From positions 1 through 64,000 of the forward strand of contig NZ_BEVZ01000010.1 of the NCBI RefSeq assembly GCF_003112515.1: a stretch of 64,000 nt of DNA, in the 5' to 3' direction. The position numbers and the translations under genes are program-made. Below, piece after piece: positions 36,180 through 45,365 of this stretch. The stretch comes from Streptomyces fragilis. GTDB lineage: Bacteria > Actinomycetota > Actinomycetes > Streptomycetales > Streptomycetaceae. The notes below the pieces were generated by a model that saw only the letters and a program-made list of their open reading frames with translations, was not told where the DNA came from and did no database searches. Position 1 is the first letter of the stretch. Each line of letters opens with the position of its first letter.

Positions 36180-36728
36180 TCAGGCCTGCCCGCGGTCGAG
36201 CCCCCAGGTCTGCAGGACGTAGGGCCGCCCCTTCTCCTCACCCTCGATCAGCGGCACGTCCAGCAACCGGAATCCGGCCCTGGTGGCCACGCCGACGCTC
36301 GCCGCGTTCTCCGCCTCCAGCTCGAGGATCACCTGCTCCGCCCCCAGCTCCTCGAAGGCGTACGCCGCCATCATGCGCACCGCCCGCGCCGCCAGCCCCT
36401 GCCCGCGGTGCGCCGGACCCACCGCGTAGCCGATCTCCACGCCCTCCGGCGCGCGGCGCAGCATCACTTCGCCGAGCGGCTCCCCGCCGTCCACCGTGAT
36501 GGCCAGCAGGATGGTCGTTCCCTCGGCCCGCAGCTCGCGGGTGCGCACCAGGCGTGCGCGCGCGGCCGCCTCGTCGAAGGGCGAGACGATCGGCGTCCAG
36601 TAGGCGATGTCCGGGTGGTCGAACAGGGCCGGCATCGCGGCCAGGTCGTCCTCCGTCCAGTCGCGGAGGACCAGTCCCTCCCCGGTCAGCTCCATCCGTG
36701 CGGGAAAGGGCGACGCGTCGTGGCTCAT
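36180..36728 (-). CDS. GNAT family N-acetyltransferase
   Basis: 182 aa acetyltransferase of the RimJ/RimL type: LVLRDWTEDDLAAMPALFD, EIGYAVGPAHRGQGLAARAV (acetyl-CoA site, R/QxxGxG/A as HRGQGLA) and ENAASVGVATRAGFRLL. Start ATG 36728 has AGGAGGTCA at ideal spacing. The substrate is not predictable. Confidence 0.92.
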   Translation of the reverse strand: MSHDASPFPARMELTGEGLVLRDWTEDDLAAMPALFDHPDIAYWTPIVSPFDEAAARARLVRTRELRAEGTTILLAITVDGGEPLGEVMLRRAPEGVEIGYAVGPAHRGQGLAARAVRMMAAYAFEELGAEQVILELEAENAASVGVATRAGFRLLDVPLIEGEEKGRPYVLQTWGLDRGQA

Positions 36729-36937
36729 GCGGGGTGACCTCCTGGCCTGGTCGGGAAGACGCTGGTGCGCACCGGTGCCGGGTGCGCGAGTGCCGCGGGC
36801 GGGGAAGCCCACGGGGTGCATCCAATCCTCCATCCCGACCGGATGTCAGTCCGATTTTCGGATCACGAACCCCGCCGCCGCCCCGCCGCCTCTGACAGCC
36901 GGCCGTGCCCGGGCGGCCACCCGGCCGTCCGGGTCCC

Positions 36938-37636
36938 TCACCGCAGCTCGCTGAACCGCTCCGTCTCCCGCGTGCCGCCGGCGACGATGATCGTGTCCGC
37001 CGGCCCCACGACCGTCGCGGGAGTCGCGTAGGTGAAGCCCTCGCCGGGGCGTCTGACGGCGACGACGGTCAGCCCGTAGCGGGAGCGGATGTCGCTCTCG
37101 CCCAGCGGGATGCCGACGATGCCGGCCGGCGGGTTGGTCCTGATCATGGCGAAGCCCTCCTCCCACTCGATGTAGTCGAGCATGCGGCCGCGCACCAGGT
37201 GGGCGACCCGTTGCCCCATGTCGCGTTCGGGCAGGACGACGTGGTGGACGCCGAGCTGGGAGAGGATGCGGCCGTGCTCCTCGCTGGTCGCCTTGGCCCA
37301 GACGTGCTTGATGCCGAAGGAGACCAGCAGCGAGGCCGTGAGGATGCTGGCCTCCAGGTTGGAGCCGATGGCGACGACGGCCCGGTCGAAGTCCTGCACG
37401 CCCAGTTGCCGCAGGGCGTCCTCCTTGGTGGAGTCCGCCCGCACGGTGTGGGTCAGGGACCCGGACAGCGCCTGCACCACGTCCGGGCCGGCGTCGATGC
37501 CCAGGACCTCGGTGTCCGTCTCGACCAGTGCCTCGGCGACGGCGCGGCCGAACCGTCCGAGGCCGATGACCACCACGGCGTCCCGGTGACCGGCGCGCCG
37601 CCTCCGCCGCCTGCTGGGCACGAGCTTCCTAGCCAA
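36938..37636 (-). CDS. TrkA/KtrA-type potassium uptake regulatory subunit
   Basis: 232 aa: a basic N-terminus, an RCK_N domain (VVVIGLGRFGRAVAEAL nucleotide-binding glycine motif, TDTEVLGID, RADSTKEDAL) and an RCK_C domain (about 150-225). It gates the adjacent TrkH channel in response to nucleotide. The start is probably TTG 37636, overlapping the trkH stop by 8 bases with GAGGAG upstream; a GTG about 18 bases in is an alternative. Confidence 0.93.
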   Translation of the reverse strand: MARKLVPSRRRRRRAGHRDAVVVIGLGRFGRAVAEALVETDTEVLGIDAGPDVVQALSGSLTHTVRADSTKEDALRQLGVQDFDRAVVAIGSNLEASILTASLLVSFGIKHVWAKATSEEHGRILSQLGVHHVVLPERDMGQRVAHLVRGRMLDYIEWEEGFAMIRTNPPAGIVGIPLGESDIRSRYGLTVVAVRRPGEGFTYATPATVVGPADTIIVAGGTRETERFSELR

Positions 37637-39113
37637 TGACGGGACGCTCCTCGGGAAGGTCGTACAGGCGGACGCGGTGGCGCAGGGCGAGCGCGGACGC
37701 GACGGTGACCGGTCCGAGCCGGCCGACGAACATCAGCGCCACCAGCAGGAGTTGCAGACCGACGGGCAGGCGCGCGGTGATGCCGGTGGACATCCCGGTG
37801 GTGGAGAAGGCCGAGACGACCTCGAACTGCGACCGGTCGAGACCGTGCTCGGAGAAGAGCATGAAGACCACGGTGGAGAGGACGACGGCGGCCACCGACA
37901 GCAGCGCCACGGTCAGCGCCTGGCGCAGCAGCGGCGCGGACAGGCGCCGGCCGAAGACGTTCACCGAGCTCTCTCCGCGGATCTCCGTGTACAACGCGAA
38001 GAACAGCACCGCGAACGTGGTGACCTTGATGCCGCCGGCCGTGCCCGCGCTGGAGCCGCCGACGAACATCAGCACGTCCATGCCGAGCAGGCTCACCGGG
38101 TGCAGCGCGGCCAGGTCGACGCTGCTGAACCCCGCGGTGCGGGGCGTGGCCCCCTGGAAGAACCCGGCCAGCAGTTTCCCGGAGGCGTCCAGCGGGCCCA
38201 GCGTCGCGGGGTTGGACCACTCCACCGCGGTGACGAAGGCGCAGCCGCCGACCAGGAAGAGGCCGGTGCCGCAGAGCGCGATCCTGGTGTGCACCGACCA
38301 GGCGCGGGGCGCACGGAACCGGCGTCGCACCTCGAACAGCACGGGGAAGCCGAGCCCTCCGGCGATGATCGCCAACGCGATCGGCACGCAGATCCACGGG
38401 TCGGTGACGAACGACATCAGGCTGTCGGAGTACAGGGCGAAACCGGCGTTGTTGAACGCCGAGACGCCGTGGAACACCCCCAGCCACACCGCCCGCGGCC
38501 ACGGCTCGTGGTAGCCGGCCGCGAACCGCAGCGTCAGCACCAGCGCGGTCACCGCCTCGACGGCCAGGGCGGCCTTCACCACGCCGGTCACCACCGCGCG
38601 GATGTCCCCGAGCCCCGGCGACCTGGTCTCGGTCGCCGCGGTCATCCGCGCCCGCAGCCCCATCCGGTGGGAGACCAGCAGGACCAGCACGGAGGCGGAC
38701 GTCATGATCCCGAAGCCGCCGACCTGGACGAGCCCGAGGATCACCACGTGCCCGAAGCCGCTCCAGTACGAGGCGGTGTCCACCACGACGAGACCGGTCA
38801 CGCACACGGTGGACGTGGCGGTGAACAGCGCCTCCAGCAGCCCGGCGCCGCCGGGTCCGGCCGTCGCGGCGGGCAGCATCAGCAGTCCCGTGCCGACCGC
38901 GACGGCGGCGGCGAAGCCGGCGACGACCACCTGCGCGGGGTGCCTCAGCCGCGGCCGTGGCCTCAGCCGCGGCCCACGCCGCCGCCCCGGCCCGCGCCAC
39001 CACCGTGGCCCTGCCGGCCCTCCACCCGGGCGGCCCGGGCGGGCTTTCTCCTCACCCGGCCGGCCCGGCTCCTCCGGTCCGCCCGCCGGGGCCGGCACCG
39101 CGACTCGTCTCAC
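37629..39113 (-). CDS. TrkH/KtrB-type potassium transporter
   Basis: 494 aa with about 8-10 TM helices and four pore-loop repeats whose selectivity filters appear as STVCVTGL, FNNAGFALYS, PRTAGFSSVD and FSTTGMSTG. The Arg/Pro/Gly-rich first 55 residues are low complexity. Start GTG 39113 has no clear ribosome binding site; a later start before HPAQVVVAGF is possible. It forms an operon with the RCK-domain subunit downstream. Cell role: K+ uptake at the membrane. Confidence 0.93.
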   Translation of the reverse strand: MRRVAVPAPAGGPEEPGRPGEEKARPGRPGGGPAGPRWWRGPGRRRGPRLRPRPRLRHPAQVVVAGFAAAVAVGTGLLMLPAATAGPGGAGLLEALFTATSTVCVTGLVVVDTASYWSGFGHVVILGLVQVGGFGIMTSASVLVLLVSHRMGLRARMTAATETRSPGLGDIRAVVTGVVKAALAVEAVTALVLTLRFAAGYHEPWPRAVWLGVFHGVSAFNNAGFALYSDSLMSFVTDPWICVPIALAIIAGGLGFPVLFEVRRRFRAPRAWSVHTRIALCGTGLFLVGGCAFVTAVEWSNPATLGPLDASGKLLAGFFQGATPRTAGFSSVDLAALHPVSLLGMDVLMFVGGSSAGTAGGIKVTTFAVLFFALYTEIRGESSVNVFGRRLSAPLLRQALTVALLSVAAVVLSTVVFMLFSEHGLDRSQFEVVSAFSTTGMSTGITARLPVGLQLLLVALMFVGRLGPVTVASALALRHRVRLYDLPEERPVIG

Positions 39114-39245
39114 CCGCCGACGGTAGGCACACCTCCCCGGCCCCCTCGCGCCGGAACCTGCCGTCTGCCGCGCCCTTTCCCCCGACCGGGGGGGAGCCGT
39201 CCGCAGCGACGTCGATGGCCGGCGGCCGGGTCCGCGTCAACGCAA

Positions 39246-39283
39246 AAGGTCGGGCTCTACTCAACCGAGTAGAGCCCGACCTT
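39246..39283 (-). terminator. terminator of tRNA-Pro
   Basis: A 16-bp perfect stem (39246-39261 with 39268-39283) and a 6-base loop; on the minus strand it is followed by TTTTGCG. It lies 12 bp downstream of the tRNA. Confidence 0.85.
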
Positions 39284-39294
39284 CTGTTTGGCTG

Positions 39295-39368
39295 TCGGGG
39301 TGGCGGGATTTGAACCCACGACCTCTTCGTCCCGAACGAAGCGCGCTGCCAAGCTGCGCTACACCCCG
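39295..39368 (-). tRNA. tRNA-Pro (CGG)
   Basis: 74 nt cloverleaf. Acceptor CGGGGTG (39368-39362) pairs with CACCCCG; the anticodon stem CTTCG/CGAAG encloses the loop TTCGGGA with anticodon CGG, reading CCG. The T loop GGTTCAAATC is intact. CCA is not encoded. Confidence 0.97.
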
Positions 39369-39403
39369 ATCATCTCCGCGTTCCCGCGGCGACGACGTTT
39401 ACT

Positions 39404-40177
39404 TTAGCCCACCGGCGGCCTGAGGCGAAATCCGGTTTTCGGGCGGCAGCGGACGAAGCCGGGGCACAGGTGGTCGACCGCGACCAGCAGGACGCCCAGG
39501 CCGTAGCAGGCGAGGCCGAACAGCAGGGCGTTGCCGACCAGGCCGAGGGTGCCGTTGCGCGCGGCGTCGAGGAAGGGGAAGGGGGCGCGGCCGGGCGCGT
39601 CGGCCGGCAGCAGGGCGCTCCCGCCGAGGGCGAGGCCCAGGTAGACGAGGGGGTAGAGCAGCCAGGCGGTGGCGTGGCGGAGCCGCAGGGTGCGGGGGGC
39701 GGTCAGCAGCAGCCAGTCCAGCAGGGCGGCGAGCGGCGTGACCACGGTGAGCACCAGGGCCGCCGCGAGGCCCCAGCGGCCGCCGGGGCCGGGGTCGGAG
39801 AAGACGGGGCGTCCCGGGACGGCGAAGGCGTGCACCAGGGCGGCCAGCAGGACGTAGAGCAGCGCGGCGCCGGTGAGGGCGGGGCGCACGGGGCGGCCGG
39901 CGCTCCAGGCGCGCTGGGCGGAGACGGCGAGCACCAGGGCCAGCAGGATGTTGGCCTGCACGGTGAAGTGGTTGAGCGCCTGCAGCGGGCGGCCCAGCAC
40001 CACGCAGACGGTCGCGCCGCCCGCCGCGGCCAGGGCGGTGCCCAGGCGGAACAGGGCGGTCAGGGGTCGGCGGGCCGGAGGTATGACGGCTGTGGGCGGG
40101 ACGTACGACGGCATCAGCTTGGCCCAGCCCGGAACGGCGGGGAGGCCCGGTATGTCCCTCGGTATGGGAGCGGTCAT
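39404..40177 (-). CDS. Pr6Pr family membrane protein
   Basis: 257 aa with six predicted TM helices after a 40-residue cytoplasmic lead. Conserved-looking stretches FTVQANILLALVLA, LLDWLLLTAPRTLRLRHATAWLLYPLVYL and GNALLFGLACYGLGVLLV match the Pr6Pr (proline-rich six-TM) membrane family I recall from actinobacteria. Function is unknown. It is separated from the upstream phosphoesterase gene by a strong terminator, so it is likely monocistronic. Confidence 0.85.
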   Translation of the reverse strand: MTAPIPRDIPGLPAVPGWAKLMPSYVPPTAVIPPARRPLTALFRLGTALAAAGGATVCVVLGRPLQALNHFTVQANILLALVLAVSAQRAWSAGRPVRPALTGAALLYVLLAALVHAFAVPGRPVFSDPGPGGRWGLAAALVLTVVTPLAALLDWLLLTAPRTLRLRHATAWLLYPLVYLGLALGGSALLPADAPGRAPFPFLDAARNGTLGLVGNALLFGLACYGLGVLLVAVDHLCPGFVRCRPKTGFRLRPPVG

Positions 40178-40231
40178 GCCCTCACGCTAGGCGTAACTGG
40201 GCATATCGGGCGATTCCGTGCGGCCGAACGA

Positions 40232-40265
40232 GGGACGCCGCACCACGGAAGTGGTGCGGCGTCCC
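40232..40265 (-). terminator. terminator of the phosphoesterase gene
   Basis: Perfect 15-bp stem GGGACGCCGCACCAC / GTGGTGCGGCGTCCC around a GGAA tetraloop, about 120 bp after the phosphoesterase stop. Confidence 0.85.
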
Positions 40266-40287
40266 GGTCGTGCGGTACTGCGTCGCC

Positions 40288-40357
40288 GGTTGGCGGTTGG
40301 CGGTTGGCGGTTGGCGGTTGGCGGTCGGCGGTCGCCGGTCGCGGGTCGCCGGTCTGC
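40288..40357. repeat. heptamer tandem repeat 3' of the phosphoesterase gene
   Basis: Ten head-to-tail 7-bp units: five perfect GGTTGGC (40288-40322), then GGTCGGC and GGTCGCC variants. It starts about 27 bp past the stop codon and ends before the terminator. Confidence 0.92.
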
Positions 40358-40383
40358 GGGTCGGCGCGCTGCGGTGCTGCGGG

Positions 40384-41319
40384 TCAGCGCGCCCAGTCCT
40401 CCGCGACCAGCGTCAGCAGCGTCGCCTCCGGCGGGCAGGCGAACCGGAACGGGGTGTACCGGTTGGCCCCGCAGCCCGCCGAGACGTGGAGGAAGGACGT
40501 GTTGCCGCCGGCGGTGTGGGTGGACAGGCCCTTCACCCGGTCGGTGTCGAGGTCGCAGTTGGTGACCAGGGCCCCGTAGAACGGGATGCAGAGCTGCCCG
40601 CCGTGCGTGTGGCCGGCGAGGACCAGCGGATAGCCGTCCTCGGTGAACGCGTCCAGCGAGCGCAGGTAGGGCGCGTGCACGACGCCCATCGCGAAGTCCG
40701 CCGCGCCGGACGGGCCGCCCGCGACCTCGTCGTACCGGTCCCGCTTGATGTGCGGGTCGTCCAGCCCGGTCAGCTCGACCGAGACGCCGTCGACCTTCAG
40801 CGTGCCGCGGGTGTTGGTGAGGTTCAGCCAGCCCGCCTCGTCGAACGCGTCCCGCAGCCCCTCCCAGGGGTTGTGGATCGCGCCGGTGGCGGGCTCGTTA
40901 CCGTTGAGGCCGTGCTTGCCCTGGACCTTCTCGACCAGGTACTTGGCGGGGTTGCGCAGCTTGGGGCCGTAGTAGTCGTTGGAGCCGAAGACGTACGCCC
41001 CCGGGAACTCCATCAGCGGCTCCAGCGCGTCCAGCACCTCCGGCACGCCCTCGGTGTCGGAGAGGTTGTCGCCGGTGTTGATGACGAAGTCGGGCCGCAG
41101 CCCGGCCAGCGACCGCAGCCAGCGCTGCTTCTTGCGCTGCCCGCTGACCATGTGGATGTCGGAGATCTGCAGGACGCGCAGCGGGCGCATCCCGGCGGGC
41201 AGGACCGGAACGGTCACCCGTCGCAGCCGGAACGCACGGGCCTCGAACCCGGCGGAGTAGACGAGACCCGCGGCAGCCGCCGCGGTGATGCCGAGGGGGA
41301 CCTTGTAGAGCGCGCGCAT
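40384..41319 (-). CDS. membrane-anchored metallophosphoesterase
   Basis: 311 aa. An N-terminal TM (residues 6-24) is followed by a calcineurin-like phosphoesterase domain with LQISDIHMVSG (D and H ligands), FVINTGDNLSD, VFGSNDYYGPK and LAGHTHGGQL. Similar proteins (YaeI-like) hydrolyse phosphodiesters at the membrane. ATG 41319 versus ATG 41328 cannot be decided; neither has a strong site. Its 3' side carries the heptamer repeat and a strong hairpin. Confidence 0.93.
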   Translation of the reverse strand: MRALYKVPLGITAAAAAGLVYSAGFEARAFRLRRVTVPVLPAGMRPLRVLQISDIHMVSGQRKKQRWLRSLAGLRPDFVINTGDNLSDTEGVPEVLDALEPLMEFPGAYVFGSNDYYGPKLRNPAKYLVEKVQGKHGLNGNEPATGAIHNPWEGLRDAFDEAGWLNLTNTRGTLKVDGVSVELTGLDDPHIKRDRYDEVAGGPSGAADFAMGVVHAPYLRSLDAFTEDGYPLVLAGHTHGGQLCIPFYGALVTNCDLDTDRVKGLSTHTAGGNTSFLHVSAGCGANRYTPFRFACPPEATLLTLVAEDWAR

Positions 41320-41397
41320 GCCGTCCATCGTCTCAGGGTGCCCGCAGGACCGTAAATCAAGGGGCGTTCGCTGCGACACACCTGCGACAATCAAGCC

Positions 41398-41862
41398 ATG
41401 ACCACGCTCAAGTCGAAGCTGCAGGAAGACCTCAACGCGGCGATCAAGGGGCGCGACGAGCTGCGCTCCTCGACGCTCCGCCTCACCCTGACCGCGATCA
41501 CCAAGGAGGAGGTGTCGGGTACGGAGAAGCGCGAGCTCTCCGACGACGAGATCCTCAAGGTGATCACCCGTGAGGCGAAGAAGCGCCGCGAGGCCGCGGA
41601 GGCGTTCGCGCAGGGCGGCCGCGCCGAGAGCGCCGAGCGGGAGAAGGCCGAGGGCGAGGTCCTCGCCGAGTACCTGCCCCAGCAGCTGAGCGACGACGAG
41701 CTGAACGAGCTCGTGTCCCAGGCGGTCGAGGAGGCCCGGGCGGCCGGCGCCGAGGGCCCCAAGGCCATGGGCCAGGTCATGAAGATCGTGAACCCGAAGG
41801 TCGCCGGGCGTGCCGAGGGCGGCCGGGTGGCCGCCGCGGTGAAGTCCCGCCTCCTGGGCTGA
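41398..41862 (+). CDS. GatB/YqeY domain protein
   Basis: 154 aa, two helical subdomains. The YqeY motifs LKSKLQEDLNAAIKGRDELR, EILKVITREAKKRREAAEAF and AEYLPQQLSDDEL are present. The domain resembles the tRNA-binding tail of GatB, but YqeY stands alone and its function is not settled. It is divergent from the phosphoesterase gene with a short gap; GACAAT 7 bp before the ATG suggests a leaderless or near-leaderless transcript. Confidence 0.93.
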   Translation: MTTLKSKLQEDLNAAIKGRDELRSSTLRLTLTAITKEEVSGTEKRELSDDEILKVITREAKKRREAAEAFAQGGRAESAEREKAEGEVLAEYLPQQLSDDELNELVSQAVEEARAAGAEGPKAMGQVMKIVNPKVAGRAEGGRVAAAVKSRLLG

Positions 41863-41929
41863 CCTCCCGCGCCTGCGAGTGCCCGTACCCGGGCTCCCCG
41901 GCCCGCGTACGGGCACGCCCCGCGCCATT

Positions 41930-41978
41930 ACGGCACTCGGCCCCTCACCGCGTCGTGCGGTGAGGGGCCGAGTGCCGT
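41930..41978. terminator. very strong bidirectional hairpin
   Basis: Perfect 21-bp stem (41930-41950 with 41958-41978) and a 7-base loop between convergent yqeY and the PBP gene. A second, imperfect inverted repeat, TGCCCGTAC/GTACGGGCA, lies at about 41880-41915. Confidence 0.85.
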
Positions 41979-42043
41979 CACGCCGCTCGTGAAGGGCGGG
42001 CCCGGGGGCCGTGCCTTGCCGGGGGAGTGGCGGGGAGCAGGCC

Positions 42044-44368
42044 TCAGGGCCCGTTGCCACCGCCGTTGTCGTTGCCCCGGACGAAGCCGCCGGTGGTGGT
42101 CGGGTCGGTGCCCGTGGCGCCTCCGGTGAGGTCGCCGCCGGTCAGGCCGCCGAGGGTGAGCCCGCCGTCCGTCGTCGTCCCGCCGTTCGTCGTCATCCCG
42201 CCGTCGGTCCCACCGTTGCCGCCGGTGGCGTTGCCGCCGCCGAACATGCCGCCGAAGAGACCGTCACGGGGCTTGTCGTCGCCCTTGTCCTTGTCCTTCG
42301 GCTTGTCGGCGGGGATGTGCACCTTGTTGAAGGACGGCGCGTCCTTGCCCTGCAGCGCGCCCGTCATCGCCTGCCGCCATATCGGGCCGGGGCCCGCGCC
42401 ACCGGAGACCTTGTCGAAGTAGGTGCCACCGATGGTGATGGTGGTCATCTCCTCCTGCTGCATCGGGTCGCCCAGCCACACCGCCGAGGAGAGGTTCGGG
42501 GTGTACCCCACGAACCAGGCGTTCTTCCGGGCGTCCGTGGTGCCGGTCTTGCCGGCGTTGTCGCGGTCGGACAGACCCGCGCGGGCGCCGGTTCCGGAGT
42601 CGGTGACCCCGGAGAGCAGCGTGTTGACCGCGTCCGCGGTCCGCTCCTCCATGGCCCGTTCGCAGGTCGACTTCGGCACCTCGAGGGTCTTCTTCTTCTC
42701 GCCGACCTTCTGCGTGACCGACTCGATGGCGATCGGCGTGCAGTACATGCCCCGCGAGGCGAAGGTGGCGTACGCGGAGGCCATGGTCAGAGGGGAGATC
42801 GACTGGGTGCCCAGGATGACGGACGGCTGCGCGTCGGGCAGCTTCTTGCCCGCGCCGGTGCGCACGCCCATCTTCTCCACCATTTCCAGCGTCGGGCAGA
42901 GGCCGAGGTCACCGACCATCTGCACGAAGTAGGTGTTGATGGAGAGCTTCATCGCCTCCTGCAGCGAGTACGGGCCGACTTCCGACTCGACCTCGTTCTG
43001 CGTCATCTCGCCCTGGTTGTAGCTGCTCTTGCAGCCCTGCACCTTCGGGTACGCCATCTTGTTCGGCGACGAGTAGACCTTGTTCAGCGGCAGGCCGCCC
43101 TCTATCGCCGCGGCGGCGAGGAACGGCTTGAAGGTGGATCCGGTCGGGAAGCCCCCGCTGTCGCCCATGGCCTGGTCGACCGAGTAGTTGATCACCGTCT
43201 GGTGTCGCTTGGCGTCCGAACCGTACGGCCGCGACTGCCCCATGGCCAGGATCTTCCCGGTGCCGGGCTCGACCATGGTGGCCGCGGCGGCCACCTTGTC
43301 GTCCTTGTACACGTGGCTCTTCAGCGACGCCTGCACGGACTCCTGCGCCTGCGGGTCCAGCGTGGTGCGGATCGTCATGCCGCCCTGCGCCCACAGCTTG
43401 GCGCGGGTCTCACGGTCCTTGCCGAAGGCGGGGTCGTCGAGGAAGACGCGGCGCACGTAGTCGCAGAAGAAGCCGGCCCCCTTGGCGGAGGTGATGCAGC
43501 CGTTGCGGGGCTCGCGGATCTTCAGCCCCAGCGGCTTCTTCTTCGCCGCGTCGGCCTGCGCCCGGGAGATCTCCCCGACCTGGGCCATCCGGTCGATGAC
43601 GACGTTGCGCCGCTCCTCGGCCGTCTTCGGGTTGTTGATCGGGTCGTAGCGGGTCGGCGACTGGACCAGGCCGGCCAGCATGGCGGCCTCCTGGAGCTCC
43701 AGGTCCTCGGCGGACTTCGAGAAGTAGCGCTGCGAGGCGGCCTCGACCCCGTAGGCGGACTGACCGAAGTACGTGATGTTGAGGTAGTTCTCGAGGATCT
43801 TCTTCTTCCCGAGCTCCTCCTCCACCTGGATCGCGTACTTCAGCTCCTGGATCTTGCGGCCCAGGGTCTGCTGGGTGGCCTGCGCGACCTTGTCCGGGTC
43901 GTCGCCCGCCTCCTCCACGAAGACGTTCTTCACGTACTGCTGGGTCAGCGTGGACGCGCCCTGGGTGACCTCGCCACTGCGCGCGTTGCTGTTGAGCGCG
44001 CGCAGCACGCCCTTCAGGTCGACCGCCCCGTGCTCGTAGAAGCGGGCGTCCTCGATGGCGACGATCGCCTTCTGCAGGAGCGGGGACATCTTCTTCAGCG
44101 GCACCACGGTGCGGTCGCGGAAGTAGACGGTCGCGATCTTGCCGCCGTCGGCGTCGAGGATGGTGGTGCGCTGGCTGAGCGGCGGCCTCTTCAGGTTCGC
44201 CGGGATCTCGTCGAAACTCTCGACCGATCCCTTCGCCGCCAGGCCCAGTGTCCCGAAGGCGGGCAGGGCGATGCCGGCCAGCACGCCGCCGGCGAGGACG
44301 CTGATCCCGAGGAACTTCGCGGCCTGCTGGACTGGCGAGAGGCCTCCACCCGAGCGCTTGTTTGGCAT
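42044..44368 (-). CDS. class A penicillin-binding protein
   Basis: 774 aa bifunctional peptidoglycan synthase. An N-terminal TM (about 20-42) precedes the GT51 transglycosylase (about 70-260) with the catalytic Glu in EDARFYEHGAVD, GASTLTQQYVKN and RKIQELKYA. The transpeptidase (about 340-640) has SxxK in TGSTFKPF, SxN in KLSINTYF and KTG in NAGKTGTT. The Gly/Thr-rich tail (about 700-774) is disordered. It is divergent from wblA, the arrangement known in S. coelicolor. Confidence 0.96.
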   Translation of the reverse strand: MPNKRSGGGLSPVQQAAKFLGISVLAGGVLAGIALPAFGTLGLAAKGSVESFDEIPANLKRPPLSQRTTILDADGGKIATVYFRDRTVVPLKKMSPLLQKAIVAIEDARFYEHGAVDLKGVLRALNSNARSGEVTQGASTLTQQYVKNVFVEEAGDDPDKVAQATQQTLGRKIQELKYAIQVEEELGKKKILENYLNITYFGQSAYGVEAASQRYFSKSAEDLELQEAAMLAGLVQSPTRYDPINNPKTAEERRNVVIDRMAQVGEISRAQADAAKKKPLGLKIREPRNGCITSAKGAGFFCDYVRRVFLDDPAFGKDRETRAKLWAQGGMTIRTTLDPQAQESVQASLKSHVYKDDKVAAAATMVEPGTGKILAMGQSRPYGSDAKRHQTVINYSVDQAMGDSGGFPTGSTFKPFLAAAAIEGGLPLNKVYSSPNKMAYPKVQGCKSSYNQGEMTQNEVESEVGPYSLQEAMKLSINTYFVQMVGDLGLCPTLEMVEKMGVRTGAGKKLPDAQPSVILGTQSISPLTMASAYATFASRGMYCTPIAIESVTQKVGEKKKTLEVPKSTCERAMEERTADAVNTLLSGVTDSGTGARAGLSDRDNAGKTGTTDARKNAWFVGYTPNLSSAVWLGDPMQQEEMTTITIGGTYFDKVSGGAGPGPIWRQAMTGALQGKDAPSFNKVHIPADKPKDKDKGDDKPRDGLFGGMFGGGNATGGNGGTDGGMTTNGGTTTDGGLTLGGLTGGDLTGGATGTDPTTTGGFVRGNDNGGGNGP

Positions 44369-44785
44369 GAGGGCAGCCTACGTTCTCGTTTGCCGGACAG
44401 GGGTAAATGCCTTGGCCTAAGCTGCTCCCGGCTGTCACGACAGCGGTGCGAGCAGTAGATCCGTATGTCGGGACGTCCTACGGCCCCGGATCGTTCCGGA
44501 ACCGCGTGAACTCCTTCCCGGGGATGCCCGAATCATCCTCCGGTGTCACTCGATGCCCCTTGCGCTACGAGTGGTTTGTCCTGGGATGCCGCATAGGAGG
44601 CTTTTGTCGTCAGGCCACTCCTGCGGGTGATCTGCCGCTTACCCATAGTCCGTTCGGGCCATTCAAGATTGGGCCCGTCGGGGGTGTTGCACTGTGTCCG
44701 CCTTCCGTAACGTCCTCAACTGGCGGCGGTGCATATGCCGCTGCCGCCGTGGGGGAGCCTCGATTCGGGAGAGGACGGCGCCGGT
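44369..44785 (+). promoter_or_regulatory. long wblA leader and divergent promoter region
   Basis: 417 bp with no supportable gene. The last 100 bp (from about 44690) resemble what I recall of the conserved wblA leader in Streptomyces. An in-frame ATG at 44735 (MPLPPWGSLDSG) would extend WblA by 17 residues, but GAGAGG supports ATG 44786. AGGAGGC at about 44612 is a ribosome-binding-site-like sequence without an obvious following gene. Confidence 0.5.
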
Positions 44786-45127
44786 ATGGGCTGGGTTACC
44801 GACTGGAGTGCGCAGGCGGCCTGCCGCACTACCGATCCGGATGAACTGTTCGTTCAAGGAGCAGCGCAGAACAGGGCCAAGGCGGTGTGCACCGGATGTC
44901 CGGTGCGGACGGAGTGCCTGGCCGACGCGCTGGACAACCGCGTCGAATTCGGCGTGTGGGGAGGCATGACGGAGCGGGAGCGCCGCGCGCTGCTGCGCCG
45001 CCGGCCGACCGTGACCTCTTGGCGTCGCCTGCTGGAGACGGCGCGCATGGAGTACGAGCGGGAGGCGGGAATCCTGCCGCTCGAAGAGGCGGACGAGGCC
45101 TACGCGGCCTACGCGGCGGTGGGCTGA
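44786..45127 (+). CDS. wblA: WhiB-like iron-sulfur regulator WblA
   Basis: 113 aa. The four cluster Cys are seen in AACRTTDPDELFVQG, CTGCPVRTECLADALD (C-x2-C-x5-C), and the WhiB turn GVWGGMTERERRALLRRR follows. The N-terminus MGWVTDWSAQAACR and the flanking genes (class A PBP, ArsA-like ATPases) identify WblA, a pleiotropic repressor of antibiotic production that is needed for sporulation in Streptomyces. Start 44786 matches the known protein. A 16-bp repeat follows the stop. Confidence 0.96.
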   Translation: MGWVTDWSAQAACRTTDPDELFVQGAAQNRAKAVCTGCPVRTECLADALDNRVEFGVWGGMTERERRALLRRRPTVTSWRRLLETARMEYEREAGILPLEEADEAYAAYAAVG

Positions 45128-45134
45128 CCGCGGA

Positions 45135-45175
45135 CGGTGCGGTGACGCGAGGGTGCGGTGACGCGAGGGTGCGGT
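45135..45175. repeat. 16-bp tandem repeat 3' of wblA
   Basis: GGGTGCGGTGACGCGA units at 45135-45150 (first base C) and 45151-45166, plus a 9-base partial copy. It starts 8 bp after the wblA stop. Confidence 0.88.
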
Positions 45176-45365
45176 TGAGCTGACCACCGCGTCGCGGTGA
45201 GCCGCCGTGCGGGCAGCCGTGGAGGGCGGGAGCCGGGGTCGGACAGTGACCCCGGGCCGCCGCTTCGCCGTTCTCGTCGTCGATCTCGTCGTTACTGCGC
45301 GCTGGGTTGTCCAGGTGGCGGATCGGGCTGCGTGGACGCCGCCGCGGTGACCGCCTCCTGGAGGA

